DNA of 64,000 bases, from the NCBI GenBank assembly GCA_963741305.1, contig CAVUHL010000003.1, forward strand, positions 2,418,001 through 2,482,000, given 5' to 3'. Below the pieces are notes generated by a model, which was not told the DNA's origin, ran no database searches, and saw nothing but the letters and a program-made list of their open reading frames with translations. Each line of letters begins with the position of its first letter. The first letter of the stretch is position 1. Below, in pieces: positions 7,856-18,292 of this stretch. Made by a program: the position numbers and the translations under genes. The stretch is from DATMER01 sp963741305 (GTDB lineage: Bacteria > Acidobacteriota > Thermoanaerobaculia > Multivoradales > UBA5704).

Positions 7856-9027
7856 GTCATGTCCGCGATGGCCCGTCCGATCGCCATGGAAGCGGTCGCG
7901 CCGGGCGAGGGGGCGTTGAGGACGTGGACGGCCCGCTCGGTCTCCACGATCCGGAAGTCGTCCACCAGCGCGCCGTTGCGCTCCAGGGCCTGGGCGCGGA
8001 CGCCCGCTCCCGAGCGGTGGACGTCTTCGGGACGGATCTCCGGCACCAAACGCTGGAGATCGCGGACGAAGGCAGACTTCACGAGCGAGCGCCAGACCTC
8101 GTAGAAGCCGATCTTCCAGAAGCGGGCCGCGAGCGCCCAGACACCGGGCCATCCCACAATGGACAAGGAGTCCCGAAGCGAGACGTCGGTCCAGCGGTAG
8201 CCCTCCCGTTTCAGGGCGAGAACGGCGTTCGGCCCTGCTTCCACCCCACCTCCGATCATCCGGGTGAGATGGACGCCGAGGAAGGGGAAGCGCGGATCGG
8301 GCACTGGATAGATGAGGCCGCGCACGAGGCTCCGCTTTTCCGCCACCAGCTCGTAGTACTCGCCGCGGAAGGGGACGATCCGCACGTCCGGCTCGGCGCC
8401 GCAGAGGCGGGCGATGCGGTCGGACTGCAGGCCGGCACAGTTGACCAGGCGAGCGCAGGCCACCGTTCCGGCCGAGGTCTCTATCCGCAGACCGGAGCCG
8501 CCTGAGCGTATGGAGGAGACGCGGGCTTTCGTGAGGATCTTGCCGCCGTGCTGCTCGATGCGGCGCCTGTAGGCCTGTGCCACTGCCGGGTAATCCACGA
8601 TGCCCGTCTCCGGCACATGGAGGGCCGCGATGCCCGCGGCATGGGGCTCGATTTCCCGGATTTCTTCTGCCCGGAGACGCCTCAACCCGCTCAGGCCGTT
8701 GGCCTGCCCGCGGCGCTCCAACTCGTCCAGCCTCGGCAGTTCCTCCTCCTGGGTCGCCACTACCAGCTTGCCGCAGCGCTGGGTTGCGATCCCTTCTTCC
8801 TCGCAGAAGCTCCAGAGCGCCCGGGCACCCTCCACGCAGAGCCGGGCCTTGAGCGAGCCGGGCTTGTAGTAGAGGCCGGAGTGAATGACCCCGCTGTTGT
8901 GGCCACTCTGGTGCGTGGCCAGACGGTCTTCGGCCTCCAGCACGGTCACCCCGGCACCGCGCTCGGCCAAGGCCATGGCCGTGGCAAGGCCCACCAAGCC
9001 TCCGCCGATCACAGCGACATCGGTCAT
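7825..9027 (-). CDS. lhgO: L-2-hydroxyglutarate oxidase
   Basis: A 400-residue FAD-dependent DAO-fold enzyme of the LhgO/L2HGDH family. It oxidises L-2-hydroxyglutarate to 2-oxoglutarate, a metabolite-repair reaction at the membrane. Evidence: N-terminal VIGGGLVGLATAMAL (FAD site), HQSGHNSGVIHSGLYY, a family hallmark, VPFRGEYYEL, and the C-terminal VLNAPSPGATASMAIG. Length matches the family. The start overlaps the pdxH stop by 4 bp. Co-operonic pdxH may reflect only shared transcription. Confidence 0.9.
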   Translation of the reverse strand: MTDVAVIGGGLVGLATAMALAERGAGVTVLEAEDRLATHQSGHNSGVIHSGLYYKPGSLKARLCVEGARALWSFCEEEGIATQRCGKLVVATQEEELPRLDELERRGQANGLSGLRRLRAEEIREIEPHAAGIAALHVPETGIVDYPAVAQAYRRRIEQHGGKILTKARVSSIRSGGSGLRIETSAGTVACARLVNCAGLQSDRIARLCGAEPDVRIVPFRGEYYELVAEKRSLVRGLIYPVPDPRFPFLGVHLTRMIGGGVEAGPNAVLALKREGYRWTDVSLRDSLSIVGWPGVWALAARFWKIGFYEVWRSLVKSAFVRDLQRLVPEIRPEDVHRSGAGVRAQALERNGALVDDFRIVETERAVHVLNAPSPGATASMAIGRAIADMTCTSTAPSRC

Positions 9028-9659
9028 GGCGAGAGTCGGTCGATCTTCCAGCCCTCGGGCTGCCTGCGGTAGCGGAAGCGGTCATGGAGGCGGTTCTCCC
9101 TCCCCTGCCAGATCTCGATCTCATCTGGCACGACGCGGTAGCCGCCCCAGGACTCGGGACGGGGCACCGGCCCCTCGCCAATGCGCTCAGCAGCCTCCCG
9201 GACCGCGCGCTCCAGCTCCTCGCGGCTGGCGATGGGCTCGCTCTGCCGAGAGACAGCGGCGCCGATCCGCGCTTCCAGGGGGCGGGACTGGAAGTAGGCC
9301 TCGGACTCTTCCAGCGAGGTCGTCTCGACCGTTCCCTCGACCCGCACCTGGCGGTCGAATTCCGGCCAGTAGAAAACCAGGGCGGCACGAGGATTTTCCG
9401 CAAGGTCGCGCCCTTTGCGGCTGTCGTAGTGGGTAAAGAATACGAAGCCCCGGTCGTCGCACCCTTTGAGCAGTACCACGCGGGCGGAGGGCCTGCCTGA
9501 GCGGTCGGCCGTGGCCAGGACCATGGAGGTGAAATCGTTGGGATGGGCCGCCTTGGCATCCCCGAGCCACTTCAGGAACTGGGCCACGGGATCGGGATCC
9601 AGGTCCCGCTTCCGCAGCCCCTCACGAATGTACTCCCGCCGCACGTCGGCCACGTTCAT
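9024..9659 (-). CDS. pdxH: Pyridoxamine 5'-phosphate oxidase
   Basis: A 211-residue PdxH that oxidises PNP/PMP to pyridoxal 5'-phosphate using FMN. Visible landmarks are SMVLATAD, PSARVVLLKG, FVFFTHYDSRKG (FMN and substrate contacts), ALVFYWPEFDRQVRVEG, and the C-terminal WGGYRVVPDEIEIWQGRENRLHDR, which is diagnostic. ATG 9659 is preceded by an AAGGAGAT ribosome site. It is the first gene of a run towards lhgO and the membrane protein/toxin-antitoxin block. The 278-bp region upstream also serves the divergent imuA gene. Confidence 0.95.
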   Translation of the reverse strand: MNVADVRREYIREGLRKRDLDPDPVAQFLKWLGDAKAAHPNDFTSMVLATADRSGRPSARVVLLKGCDDRGFVFFTHYDSRKGRDLAENPRAALVFYWPEFDRQVRVEGTVETTSLEESEAYFQSRPLEARIGAAVSRQSEPIASREELERAVREAAERIGEGPVPRPESWGGYRVVPDEIEIWQGRENRLHDRFRYRRQPEGWKIDRLSP

Positions 9660-9797
9660 TCAGATATCTCCTTCTCGCACTGGCGACTCATTGTATCCAC
9701 GGAATAGGCCGTGTCTCCCCGGCACGAACACCGGCGCGGCTTTCCGCTCTTGAAGTCGGGCCTTTGCGCCACAAGTATCGATCACAAGATCTTCGCG

Positions 9798-9814
9798 TGA
9801 ACACCGGTGTTTCA
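9798..9814. promoter_or_regulatory. Palindrome, candidate operator for the imuA-imuB promoter
   Basis: A 17-bp near-perfect inverted repeat (TGAACACCGGTGTTTCA) sits about 70 bp upstream of the putative imuA promoter, in the divergent pdxH/imuA region. A half-copy (gaacaccgg) lies near 9725. imuA-imuB cassettes are SOS-regulated in most bacteria, so a LexA-type operator is a reasonable guess. The spacing differs from well-known LexA boxes, so this is inference. Confidence 0.35.
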
Positions 9815-9885
9815 AAGCGATCAATTCGCCCGTAAACCTGCTTCATACAAAGAGTTTAGCGCCTATCTTAAGTTGATCCTTCGCC

Positions 9886-9914
9886 TTGACTTACGCCCAT
9901 ATTACGCTTTACAT
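9886..9914 (+). promoter_or_regulatory. Putative sigma-70 promoter of imuA-imuB
   Basis: TTGACT (9886-9891), 17-bp spacing, TTACAT (9909-9914), ending 23 bp before the imuA ATG at 9938. The -35 element is good and the -10 element is moderate. Confidence 0.45.
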
Positions 9915-9937
9915 TGGAGGTCGAGGAGAGGACGCCG

Positions 9938-10798
9938 ATGGCAGTCAATCTACAGAGAAGCACGCTTGAAGAGAGCCCGGCGCTGCGCCGGCTGCGCGCT
10001 GTCCTCCCCCAGGATTTCCAGCGGCACGTCCGCAGCGCGCGGGAGCTGGATCGGGAGCTTCACGATGCCCAGGAAGCTGAGTCCGAAGCGACCCTGCGCA
10101 CCGCAATCCCCGCGCTGGACCGCCTGCTCGAGGGGGGCCTCCCGCGCGGGCAGCTCGTTGAGCTGGTGGGCTCCCGCACCAGCGGCCGCTTCTCCACCCT
10201 GCTCGCCGTGCTCGCCGCTGCCACGAGCATAGGCGAAGCCGCGGCCCTGGTCGACCTGGGCGACAGTCTCGATCCCGCCGCGGCAGAAGCTCTGGGGGCC
10301 GACCTCCAGCGTCTGCTCTGGCTGCGGCCGCACAACATCAAGCAGGCCCTGGCCGCGGCCGAGATGGTACTCGCGAGCGGCTTCCCACTGGTTGCCGTGG
10401 ATCTCGGCATGCCGCCGGTTCGCGGCGGGCGCGGCGTCGAGGCGTCCTGGCTGCGGCTCGCCCGCGCCGCCCGCGCGCACAACGCGGCTCTCCTCGTTTC
10501 GACCCCCTACCGGGTGAGCGGCACGACCGCGGGCGTAGTTATCAAGGCCGAGCGCGCCAGCGCTGCGTGGCAAGGGGAGGAGGGCGCCATCCGTCTTCTC
10601 AGCGGCGCCTCGGCCCGCCTGCAGCTGGAGAAGAAGCGCGGCCGGCTCCCCGGTCAGAGCGAGGAGATGAGGCTCGCTCTCGGGGAGGTGCCCCTGCCCT
10701 CTTCGCCTCCCCGGCAGCGCGTCGAGAAGCGGGAAGAGCGGGTGGAGGCCGTCGAGGCCTGGGAAGCCCCCCGCCGGGCCGCAGGCGGCAGCCGGTAG
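9938..10798 (+). CDS. imuA: ImuA-type mutasome protein (RecA-like fold)
   Basis: A 286-residue protein directly upstream of imuB. Its middle (AIPALDRLLEGGLPRGQLVELVGSRTSGRFSTLLAVLAAAT) matches the degenerate RecA-like ATPase segment of ImuA/SulA-related proteins, with GSRTSGR in place of a strict Walker A. Family members recruit or regulate the error-prone ImuB-DnaE2 translesion complex after DNA damage. ATG 9938 follows a gaggag ribosome site. The stop is followed almost immediately by imuB, so the two form an operon. Confidence 0.75.
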   Translation: MAVNLQRSTLEESPALRRLRAVLPQDFQRHVRSARELDRELHDAQEAESEATLRTAIPALDRLLEGGLPRGQLVELVGSRTSGRFSTLLAVLAAATSIGEAAALVDLGDSLDPAAAEALGADLQRLLWLRPHNIKQALAAAEMVLASGFPLVAVDLGMPPVRGGRGVEASWLRLARAARAHNAALLVSTPYRVSGTTAGVVIKAERASAAWQGEEGAIRLLSGASARLQLEKKRGRLPGQSEEMRLALGEVPLPSSPPRQRVEKREERVEAVEAWEAPRRAAGGSR

Positions 10799-10816
10799 TT
10801 GATTGGCGACGGACTC

Positions 10817-12337
10817 ATGCCCGGCCCGCGCATCGCCTGCATCCATCTTCCGCTGTTTCCCCTGGCCGCCCGATTACGGAGCGAGCCCGAGCTGGTGCGC
10901 GAGGCCGTCGTGGTCACCGAGGGCAACGGCAACGCCGCCCGCGTGGTTGCCGGCACCCGCCTGGCGCGGGAGGCCGGGGTCAAGCCCGGCCATACCCTGC
11001 CTCAGGCGCGGGCCCTCTGTCCCAAACTGGTGGCCCGCAGCCGTGACGAGGAGTGCGAGCGCGCCGCCCAGGAGGCTCTCCTGGAGGTGGCCGAGGCATT
11101 CTCCCCGCGCGTGGAGGATGCCCGCGAAGGGGTGGCCTACGTGGATATCGAGGGGCTGGAGCGCCATTTCAAGAGCTCATCGCCCGAGCTGGAGCTGGGG
11201 CGCTCCCTGGTCGCCGCCGCCGACAAGGCGGGCCTCCCGGTGCGGGTGGGGATCGCATCGAGCAAGCTCGCCGCACGGGTCGCGGCCGGCCTGCCGGACT
11301 CGCCGGTGATCGTGCCTGACGGCGAAGAGGCAGCATTCCTGGCGCCGCTCCCCCTGGCCCGATTGGCGCCCGAGGTGGAGATCGCCTCGACCCTGGAGCA
11401 GTGGGGGGTGCGCTCGATCGGCGATTTCGCCCGCCTCCCCAAGGAACGGGTGGCGAGCCGGCTCGGCCGCACCGGCCGCGAGCTGCACGCCACGGCGCGC
11501 GGCATGGATTCCCGGCCCCTGATCCCGCGCGAGCTGCCGCCGGTCTTCCAGGAGGGGATGAACCTGGAGTGGCCCCTGGTCTCGCTGGAGCCATTCCTCT
11601 TCGTGGGCCGCGCCGCGCTGGAACGGCTCTGCGAGCGGCTGGAGTCAGCCGGGCTCGCCTGTCAGCGCCTGGGCCTGGAGCTGCGCCTGGAACCGGACGG
11701 GCACCAGACACGGGCGATCGACATGCCGGCCCCAACCCGGGACGTGAAGACCCTGCTCATCGTGATGAAGCTGAACCTGGAGGAGACTCCGCCGGGCGCG
11801 CCCGTGGCTGGCTTTACCTTCCTCGCCTGGCCGGACCGGCCGCGCGAGGCGCAGCTCTCGCTCTACGGCCCGGCCGCGCTCTCGCCGGACAAGCTCGCCA
11901 CCACCCTGGCGCGCCTCTTCGCCCTGCTCGGACCGGACCGCGTCGGCTCACCACGGCCGGTGGACGGTCACCGTCCCGAGCGCTTCTCGCTGGTGGAGTA
12001 CACGCCTCCCCCACCGCCGGAGGTCCGCCGCGAGCCCCGCGCTGGCCGCGGGTTGCTCGCCGTGCGGGTGCTCCGTCCGCCGCTGGGCCTGGAGGTGATC
12101 TCGCAGGATCAGCAGCCCGTGGAGGTCCGCACCCTGGTCCAGGATGAGTCGGAGAAGCGCCCCCGCATAGAAGGACGGGTCAAGGTCGCCTCCGGCCCCT
12201 GGGGATTGGAGGAAGGCTGGTGGACCGAGGAGCCCACCGGCCGGGACTACTGGGATGTCGAGCTGACCGGCGGGATCTACCGGATCTACCGAGACCGCGC
12301 CACGGGCGAGTGGTTCGCAGATGGAATCTACGACTGA
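10817..12337 (+). CDS. imuB: ImuB, non-catalytic Y-family polymerase homologue
   Basis: A 506-residue Y-family (DinB-like) protein: N-terminal CIHLPLFPLAARLR and an AYVDIEGLERHF segment where active polymerases carry catalytic carboxylates (the usual DxDxFF and SxDE motifs are lost), then a helix-hairpin region (LEQWGVRSIGDFARLPKERVASRLGRTG), a little-finger-like domain and a long C-terminal tail. This is the ImuB pattern: a scaffold linking the beta clamp, ImuA and DnaE2. ATG 10817 is 18 bp after the imuA stop; a TTG at 10799 is also possible. No dnaE2 follows; instead a convergent universal stress gene overlaps by 10 bp. Confidence 0.85.
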   Translation: MPGPRIACIHLPLFPLAARLRSEPELVREAVVVTEGNGNAARVVAGTRLAREAGVKPGHTLPQARALCPKLVARSRDEECERAAQEALLEVAEAFSPRVEDAREGVAYVDIEGLERHFKSSSPELELGRSLVAAADKAGLPVRVGIASSKLAARVAAGLPDSPVIVPDGEEAAFLAPLPLARLAPEVEIASTLEQWGVRSIGDFARLPKERVASRLGRTGRELHATARGMDSRPLIPRELPPVFQEGMNLEWPLVSLEPFLFVGRAALERLCERLESAGLACQRLGLELRLEPDGHQTRAIDMPAPTRDVKTLLIVMKLNLEETPPGAPVAGFTFLAWPDRPREAQLSLYGPAALSPDKLATTLARLFALLGPDRVGSPRPVDGHRPERFSLVEYTPPPPPEVRREPRAGRGLLAVRVLRPPLGLEVISQDQQPVEVRTLVQDESEKRPRIEGRVKVASGPWGLEEGWWTEEPTGRDYWDVELTGGIYRIYRDRATGEWFADGIYD

Positions 12338-13203
12338 GCCTCAGGGGGTACCACGAGCACGCTGCAGGAAGCATCGCGGGTCACGTCGGCGGCCACGCTG
12401 CCGATAGCGATCCGGTCGAAACCGCCCAGGCCATGGGTGCCGAGCAGGATTAGGTCGGGACTGTAGCCGGCGATCTCCGCGAAGACTTCCGCCCGGGTGT
12501 TGCCCGTGCGCACCTTGCGCTCCACCTTTGCGCCCCCCGCGTGCGCCTCCACGAAACGCTCCAGCTTCTCCGCCGCCAGACGGTCGATCTGCTCGGGGGT
12601 GAGCTCGAAAGACGTCTGCCGCTCTACCACGCTGAGCACGAAGAGCGCCTCGACCTCAGGCGCCGCTCCCAGCTTGGAGAGCACGCCCAGACCGCGCCCG
12701 AACGCGTCGGCCGAGAGGGGCGACAGGTCCACCGGCGCCAGCACCTTTTGCGGAGGGACCCGCAGGCCGCCGCGCACCACCAGGACCGGGCAGTGGGCGC
12801 GGCGCAGGACGCGGTCGGCCGTCGATCCCAAGCGGCGGTGGAGGCGCCCTCCGGCCGTGGCGCCCATGATCAGGAGGTCGGCGCCGATTTCCAAGGCAAG
12901 CTCGGGCAGCATCCGGTGCGGCGCCCCCCTGCGGACGCTCAGGCCGTGGAGCTCGGTCTCGGTGATCCCCGCCTGCCGCGCCTGCTCTGCCAGTGCCTCG
13001 CGGCACCGCTGTTCCTCCTGCGCGAGGATCGGGTCGTTGACGCCCGCCCCCAGCTCGCTCAGGTAGACCACGGGCGGCGCGAACGAGAATGCCAGATGAA
13101 CCCGGGCCCCGGCCGCACGCGCCACTTGCAATCCGGTGCTTACCAGGGCATCGCTGTCACTGTCTAAATCGGTCCCGATCAGGACCGTTCGGATGTCATT
13201 CAT
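12328..13203 (-). CDS. Universal stress protein with two UspA domains
   Basis: A 291-residue tandem UspA protein. Domain 1 (about 1-145) has the ATP-binding pattern GATAGGRLHRRLGSTADRVLRRAHCPVLVV (G-2x-G-9x-GST). Domain 2 (about 150-291) has LLGTHGLGGFDRIAIGSVAADVTRDASCSVLVV. Both carry the nucleotide-binding motif, so ATP binding is likely. A clear TATACT box ends 6 bases before ATG 13203, with no Shine-Dalgarno sequence, suggesting a leaderless transcript. It converges on imuB. Confidence 0.93.
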   Translation of the reverse strand: MNDIRTVLIGTDLDSDSDALVSTGLQVARAAGARVHLAFSFAPPVVYLSELGAGVNDPILAQEEQRCREALAEQARQAGITETELHGLSVRRGAPHRMLPELALEIGADLLIMGATAGGRLHRRLGSTADRVLRRAHCPVLVVRGGLRVPPQKVLAPVDLSPLSADAFGRGLGVLSKLGAAPEVEALFVLSVVERQTSFELTPEQIDRLAAEKLERFVEAHAGGAKVERKVRTGNTRAEVFAEIAGYSPDLILLGTHGLGGFDRIAIGSVAADVTRDASCSVLVVPPEAQS

Positions 13204-13209
13204 GAGCGG

Positions 13210-13215
13210 AGTATA
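13210..13215 (-). promoter_or_regulatory. -10 box of the universal stress gene
   Basis: TATACT on the reverse strand with 6 bp to the ATG at 13203 and no ribosome site between, as expected for leaderless mRNA. No convincing -35 element. Confidence 0.45.
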
Positions 13216-13236
13216 TGAGGGGAGGCCAGAAAGACG

Positions 13237-13271
13237 AACCGCGGCGCCAGGGGATGCCCGGCGCCGCGGTT
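13237..13271 (-). terminator. Hairpin terminator after the outer-membrane protein gene
   Basis: A perfect 12-bp stem (AACCGCGGCGCC with its complement) and an 11-nt loop, 24 bp after the stop of the 13296-13844 gene. On the reverse strand it is followed by a short T-rich stretch (cgtctttct). Confidence 0.8.
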
Positions 13272-13295
13272 TAGAGGCCTAGATAGGTGCTTGTT

Positions 13296-13844
13296 CTAGA
13301 AGCGCCACACCAGGCCGGCGTTCACACCCAGCCCGTCGAGGCGGAAGGCGACGTCGTCCTCGATCTCATCCGGGAACCCGTCCTCGTCCTCGGTGATCGT
13401 GGCTTCCATGTTGCGGTAGATGGCCTCGGCCATGAACGAGAGGCCGGAGTCCCTCTGGCCGAACTCGCTGCCGAGGACGGCGTAGAAGCCAACCTCGTCA
13501 TCGATGTCGCCTTCGGTGGTGTCCAGCATGTAGTAACCGGCACCGCCCCCGATGTACGGGTTGAAGGCCGAGCCCTCGGCGAAGTCGAAACGCAGGCCAG
13601 CCTCGATCGGAATGGCGCTGACCTCGAAGTCGAAGCGCTCGGGCTCGGTGTCGGCGGTCACGTCAGAGAAATAGGTACCCCGCAGCTCGACGAAGCGGCC
13701 GAGCCGGACCTTCGCACCGGCACCCAGCGCCTCGTCGGCGTCCTGAGTGTTCCAGTACGCACCGAACACGCTGAAGTCGGCGGCCGAGGCGGGAACCGCC
13801 AGTATGGCTAATGCAGCGACAGCAAACAGAATGGTCTTTTTCAT
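13296..13844 (-). CDS. Outer-membrane beta-barrel protein (OmpW/OmpX-like)
   Basis: A 182-residue protein with a Sec signal (MKKTILFAVAALAILAVPASA) and a mature part of alternating amphipathic strands (FNPYIGGGAGYYML, GFYAVLGSEFG, AYWNTQ). The terminal residue is phenylalanine (LVWRF), the outer-membrane insertion signature. It best fits the small 8-strand outer-membrane barrel group (PF13505-like). The start at 13844 has a GGAGGTG ribosome site. Hydrophobic-solute passage or structural roles are both possible. Confidence 0.85.
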   Translation of the reverse strand: MKKTILFAVAALAILAVPASAADFSVFGAYWNTQDADEALGAGAKVRLGRFVELRGTYFSDVTADTEPERFDFEVSAIPIEAGLRFDFAEGSAFNPYIGGGAGYYMLDTTEGDIDDEVGFYAVLGSEFGQRDSGLSFMAEAIYRNMEATITEDEDGFPDEIEDDVAFRLDGLGVNAGLVWRF

Positions 13845-14027
13845 GACTACACCTCCGTTGGTGCTTACTCGCAACCCACTCCGTCCACGGAGTTGCGACT
13901 CAGTTTCCTTCCCCAGGCCGTACAACCGGCCCTTCCACCGCGGGGTAGACGAGCGCCGCAAGGCTCGTCAGCCGCTAAGATGCGCTCATTGCACTAGGCG
14001 TGCCAGCCCTCTGGGGGTAGAGACCGG

Positions 14028-14338
14028 TCAGGAGATGCGGAAGCGGGGCTCGGAGATGCGCTCGCTGCGGCAGTGGGGGCAGCGGGATGGGGCGTGCAGA
14101 TGCTTGGAGACGCGCTCCTTGAAGACGAAGCCGCAGGCGCGGCAAGTGGCGGGATCGATGCGGAGGCGCTCGGAACCTCGGCGCAGGCTCCGCTCCACGT
14201 GGCGGAGGTCCTCCTCCAGCCTGCGGGCGGGGACCTCCATCTCGCGCCGCAGCTCCTCGAAGCTCATCTCCTCCCGGCGCAGGATCTCCATGATCCTCTG
14301 CCGGGAGGTTTCAGTCGCTACGGGGTCTCCGGGCGGCC

Positions 14339-14342
<4 letters not shown>
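14028..14342 (-). CDS. Small HTH/zinc-ribbon transcriptional regulator
   Basis: A 104-residue protein: an N-terminal winged-helix-like segment (RQRIMEILRREEMSFEELRREMEVPARRLEEDLRHVERSLRR) followed by a zinc ribbon with two CxxC pairs (CRACGFVFK ... CPHCRSERI). This matches the HTH-plus-Zn-ribbon predicted regulators known from archaea and bacteria (COG3357-like). The GTG start overlaps the typA stop (GTGA), so it is translationally coupled to typA. Target genes are unknown. Confidence 0.75.
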
Positions 14343-16144
<1,802 letters not shown>

Positions 16145-16293
16145 GCGTGCCTCTCTCTTCTTTCGGGGAAATGGGCGGACCTGTGGCGGGCCACTCCGTC
16201 GAGGGGTCGGGTAGGATAACACAGCGAGAGGTGCCCTGGATTCCGCCCTTGACGCCCTTGACGGCTGCTCCTCCCAGGCGCTATCCTTGGGCC

Positions 16294-16821
16294 ATGGCGA
16301 CCGCGACCTTCATCGACGAGGTGACACGGCACCTGAAGAGAGCCCTGGAGGAGAGGCGTAGCTCCTACGCGGAGCATGGACGCTCCCTGGAAGAGATCGG
16401 CCCGCCCGAGGAGCTGGCCCGCCGGATGGTGGGTGTCGTGCCCGAGCCTTCGCGCTGGGACGACCTCCTCGGTCCCTTCTATACCACTGCCAAAGTGGCC
16501 GAGATCCTCGGCGGTGTGTCCCGTCAGGCTATCGCCGACCGGCGCGAGCGGCACACCCTCCTTGCCTTGAAGACAGCCGACGGCACCCTCGTCTACCCGG
16601 CGTTTCAGTTCAACGACCACAACGAGGTTCTGGCCGGCCTGCCGGAAGTCCTCCAATGTTTCCGAGGCAGCGGCATGGACGACTGGACCCTCGGCGGCTG
16701 GCTCGTCTCGAAGTTCCGGACCCTGGACAGCCGCTCACCCGTGGAATGGCTGCGCCTCGGCCGCGATCCGGAGCCGGTCCTGCGCCTCGCACGCGCGGCC
16801 GCAAGCCGCCTCTCCGAGTGA
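16294..16821 (+). CDS. Xre/ParS/MbcA-type antitoxin of a RES toxin
   Basis: A 175-residue protein. The central part (YTTAKVAEILGGVSRQAIADRRERHTLLALKTADGTLVYPAFQF) is an HTH-like region with the DUF2384-style reading of a target, and the C-terminus (GWLVSKFRTLDSRSPVEWLRLGRDPEPVLRLARAAASRL) is the ParS/MbcA antitoxin helix bundle. The next gene encodes a RES toxin with a 4-bp overlap (GTGA), the standard order. A TATCCT box lies 6 bp before the ATG. It likely represses its own operon together with the toxin. Confidence 0.85.
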   Translation: MATATFIDEVTRHLKRALEERRSSYAEHGRSLEEIGPPEELARRMVGVVPEPSRWDDLLGPFYTTAKVAEILGGVSRQAIADRRERHTLLALKTADGTLVYPAFQFNDHNEVLAGLPEVLQCFRGSGMDDWTLGGWLVSKFRTLDSRSPVEWLRLGRDPEPVLRLARAAASRLSE

Positions 16822-17450
16822 GCCGTCCCCGGCAGACCCCGAGCCTGGACCTCCCCCCGGACGACCTCGCCGGCTTTCCGGCCCGGCCCCTCTCCCCGGA
16901 CACTCCGCTGTTCCGCGTCGTCCGCAAGGGCCGCAACCCGTGGTGGTTCGGCAGTGGCATGACCGGCCGCTTCGACCTCCCCGAGCCGGACGGCACCTGC
17001 TACCTGGCCGGCGATCCCCTGAGCGCGCTGCTGGAGCTGATCGGGTCGGACATCGAAAGCGGCGCCGTCTCCTCCGATTTCTTCCGGGAGCGCCGGCTGC
17101 GCGAGCTGCGGGTGCCCGAGGAGATCGAGCTGTCCGACCTGACCGCCCGCAAAGCGAGCGGCTTCGGGATCACCGCCGAGATCGGCTCGCTCGTCCCTTA
17201 TACCGTCCCGCAGGCCTGGGCGGCGCGGCTGCGAGCCGAGGGCTCGGGAGGAGCCATCTACTGGCTGCGGCACGACCCCTCCCGCTCGGAAGGATATGCC
17301 CTGTTCGGGCCGCACGGCGAACGGAAGCGCTGGAAGAAGGGAAAAGAGCTGCCGCTCTCGCGGGAGCTGATCGAGCGGCTCGAGGAGGTTTGCGGAATCG
17401 CCGTTCTCCCAGTGCCGCGGGCGAGCCAGTTGCGGATCGTGGGCGAGTAA
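16818..17450 (+). CDS. RES-domain toxin
   Basis: A 210-residue RES protein starting at GTG 16818, inside the antitoxin stop. Key family elements are R33 in LFRVVRKGRNPWWFG, then GRFDLPEPDGTCYLAGDPLSALLE (tyrosine and glutamate of the active site), and a later serine-rich region (YWLRHDPSRSEGYALFGP). RES toxins (e.g. MbcT, Res) deplete NAD+. The pairing with the Xre-type gene upstream makes this a type II toxin-antitoxin system. Confidence 0.88.
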   Translation: MSRPRQTPSLDLPPDDLAGFPARPLSPDTPLFRVVRKGRNPWWFGSGMTGRFDLPEPDGTCYLAGDPLSALLELIGSDIESGAVSSDFFRERRLRELRVPEEIELSDLTARKASGFGITAEIGSLVPYTVPQAWAARLRAEGSGGAIYWLRHDPSRSEGYALFGPHGERKRWKKGKELPLSRELIERLEEVCGIAVLPVPRASQLRIVGE

Positions 17451-17455
17451 GACCG

Positions 17456-17461
17456 TATAAG
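17456..17461 (+). promoter_or_regulatory. -10 box before the SDR gene
   Basis: TATAAG with 9 bp to the ATG at 17471; no Shine-Dalgarno sequence. Consistent with a leaderless transcript. Confidence 0.35.
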
Positions 17462-17470
17462 ATGCGCCCC

Positions 17471-18292
17471 ATGGCAAATCTCGCGGGAAAGACCCTGTTC
17501 ATCACCGGCGCCAGCCGGGGCATCGGCAAGGCGATCGCGCTCCGTGCCGCGGCCGACGGCGCCAACATCGTCATCGCCGCCAAGACCACGGAGCCCCACC
17601 CCAAGCTGCCGGGGACGATCTACTCCGCTGCCGAGGAGATCGAGGCCGCGGGCGGCAAGGCCCTCCCCCTGCAGGTGGACATCCGCGAGGAGGAGATGGT
17701 CTACGAGGCCGTGGAAAAGGCCGTGGCGGCCTTCGGAGGGATTGACGTGCTGGTCAACAACGCCAGCGCCATCAACCTGACACCGACCCTCCAAACGCCC
17801 ATGAAGCGGTTCGACCTCATGTGGGGAGTGAACGCGCGGGGCACGTTCCTCTGCTCGCAGGCCTGCATCCCTCATCTCAAGAAGTCCACGAACCCGCACA
17901 TCCTGACCCTCTCGCCGCCGCTCAACATGAACCCGCAGTGGTTCAAGAACCACACGGCCTACACCATGTCCAAGTACGGCATGAGCATGTGCGTGCTGGG
18001 GATGGCCGAGGAGTTCAGGGACGACGGCATCGCGATCAATGCCCTGTGGCCGAGGACGGTGATCGCCACCGCGGCGCTGGCCATGCTCGGCGGGATGATC
18101 AACCCGGACAACTGCCGCACGCCGGAGATCCTCTCCGACGCCGCGCACGTGATCCTGACCCGTGACAGCCGCTGCTGCACCGGCAACTTCTACATCGACG
18201 AGGACGTGCTCCACGAGGCGGGCGTGACCGACTTCGGCAAGTACGCGGTCAAGCCGGGCGAGCCGCTGGCGACCGACCTATTCCTCGACTGA
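17471..18292 (+). CDS. Short-chain dehydrogenase (HSDL2-like)
   Basis: A 273-residue SDR. TGASRGIGKAIA is the NAD(P)-binding motif, NNAS follows at the usual spacing, and YTMSK gives the catalytic Tyr-Lys pair, with the serine in TLSPP. The ILTLSPPLNMNPQWFKNHTAYTMSKYGMS stretch and C-terminus (GNFYIDEDVLHEAGVTDFGKYAV) are typical of the hydroxysteroid dehydrogenase-like 2 branch. The physiological substrate is unknown. An in-frame ATG at 17462 is an alternative start. Confidence 0.85.
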   Translation: MANLAGKTLFITGASRGIGKAIALRAAADGANIVIAAKTTEPHPKLPGTIYSAAEEIEAAGGKALPLQVDIREEEMVYEAVEKAVAAFGGIDVLVNNASAINLTPTLQTPMKRFDLMWGVNARGTFLCSQACIPHLKKSTNPHILTLSPPLNMNPQWFKNHTAYTMSKYGMSMCVLGMAEEFRDDGIAINALWPRTVIATAALAMLGGMINPDNCRTPEILSDAAHVILTRDSRCCTGNFYIDEDVLHEAGVTDFGKYAVKPGEPLATDLFLD

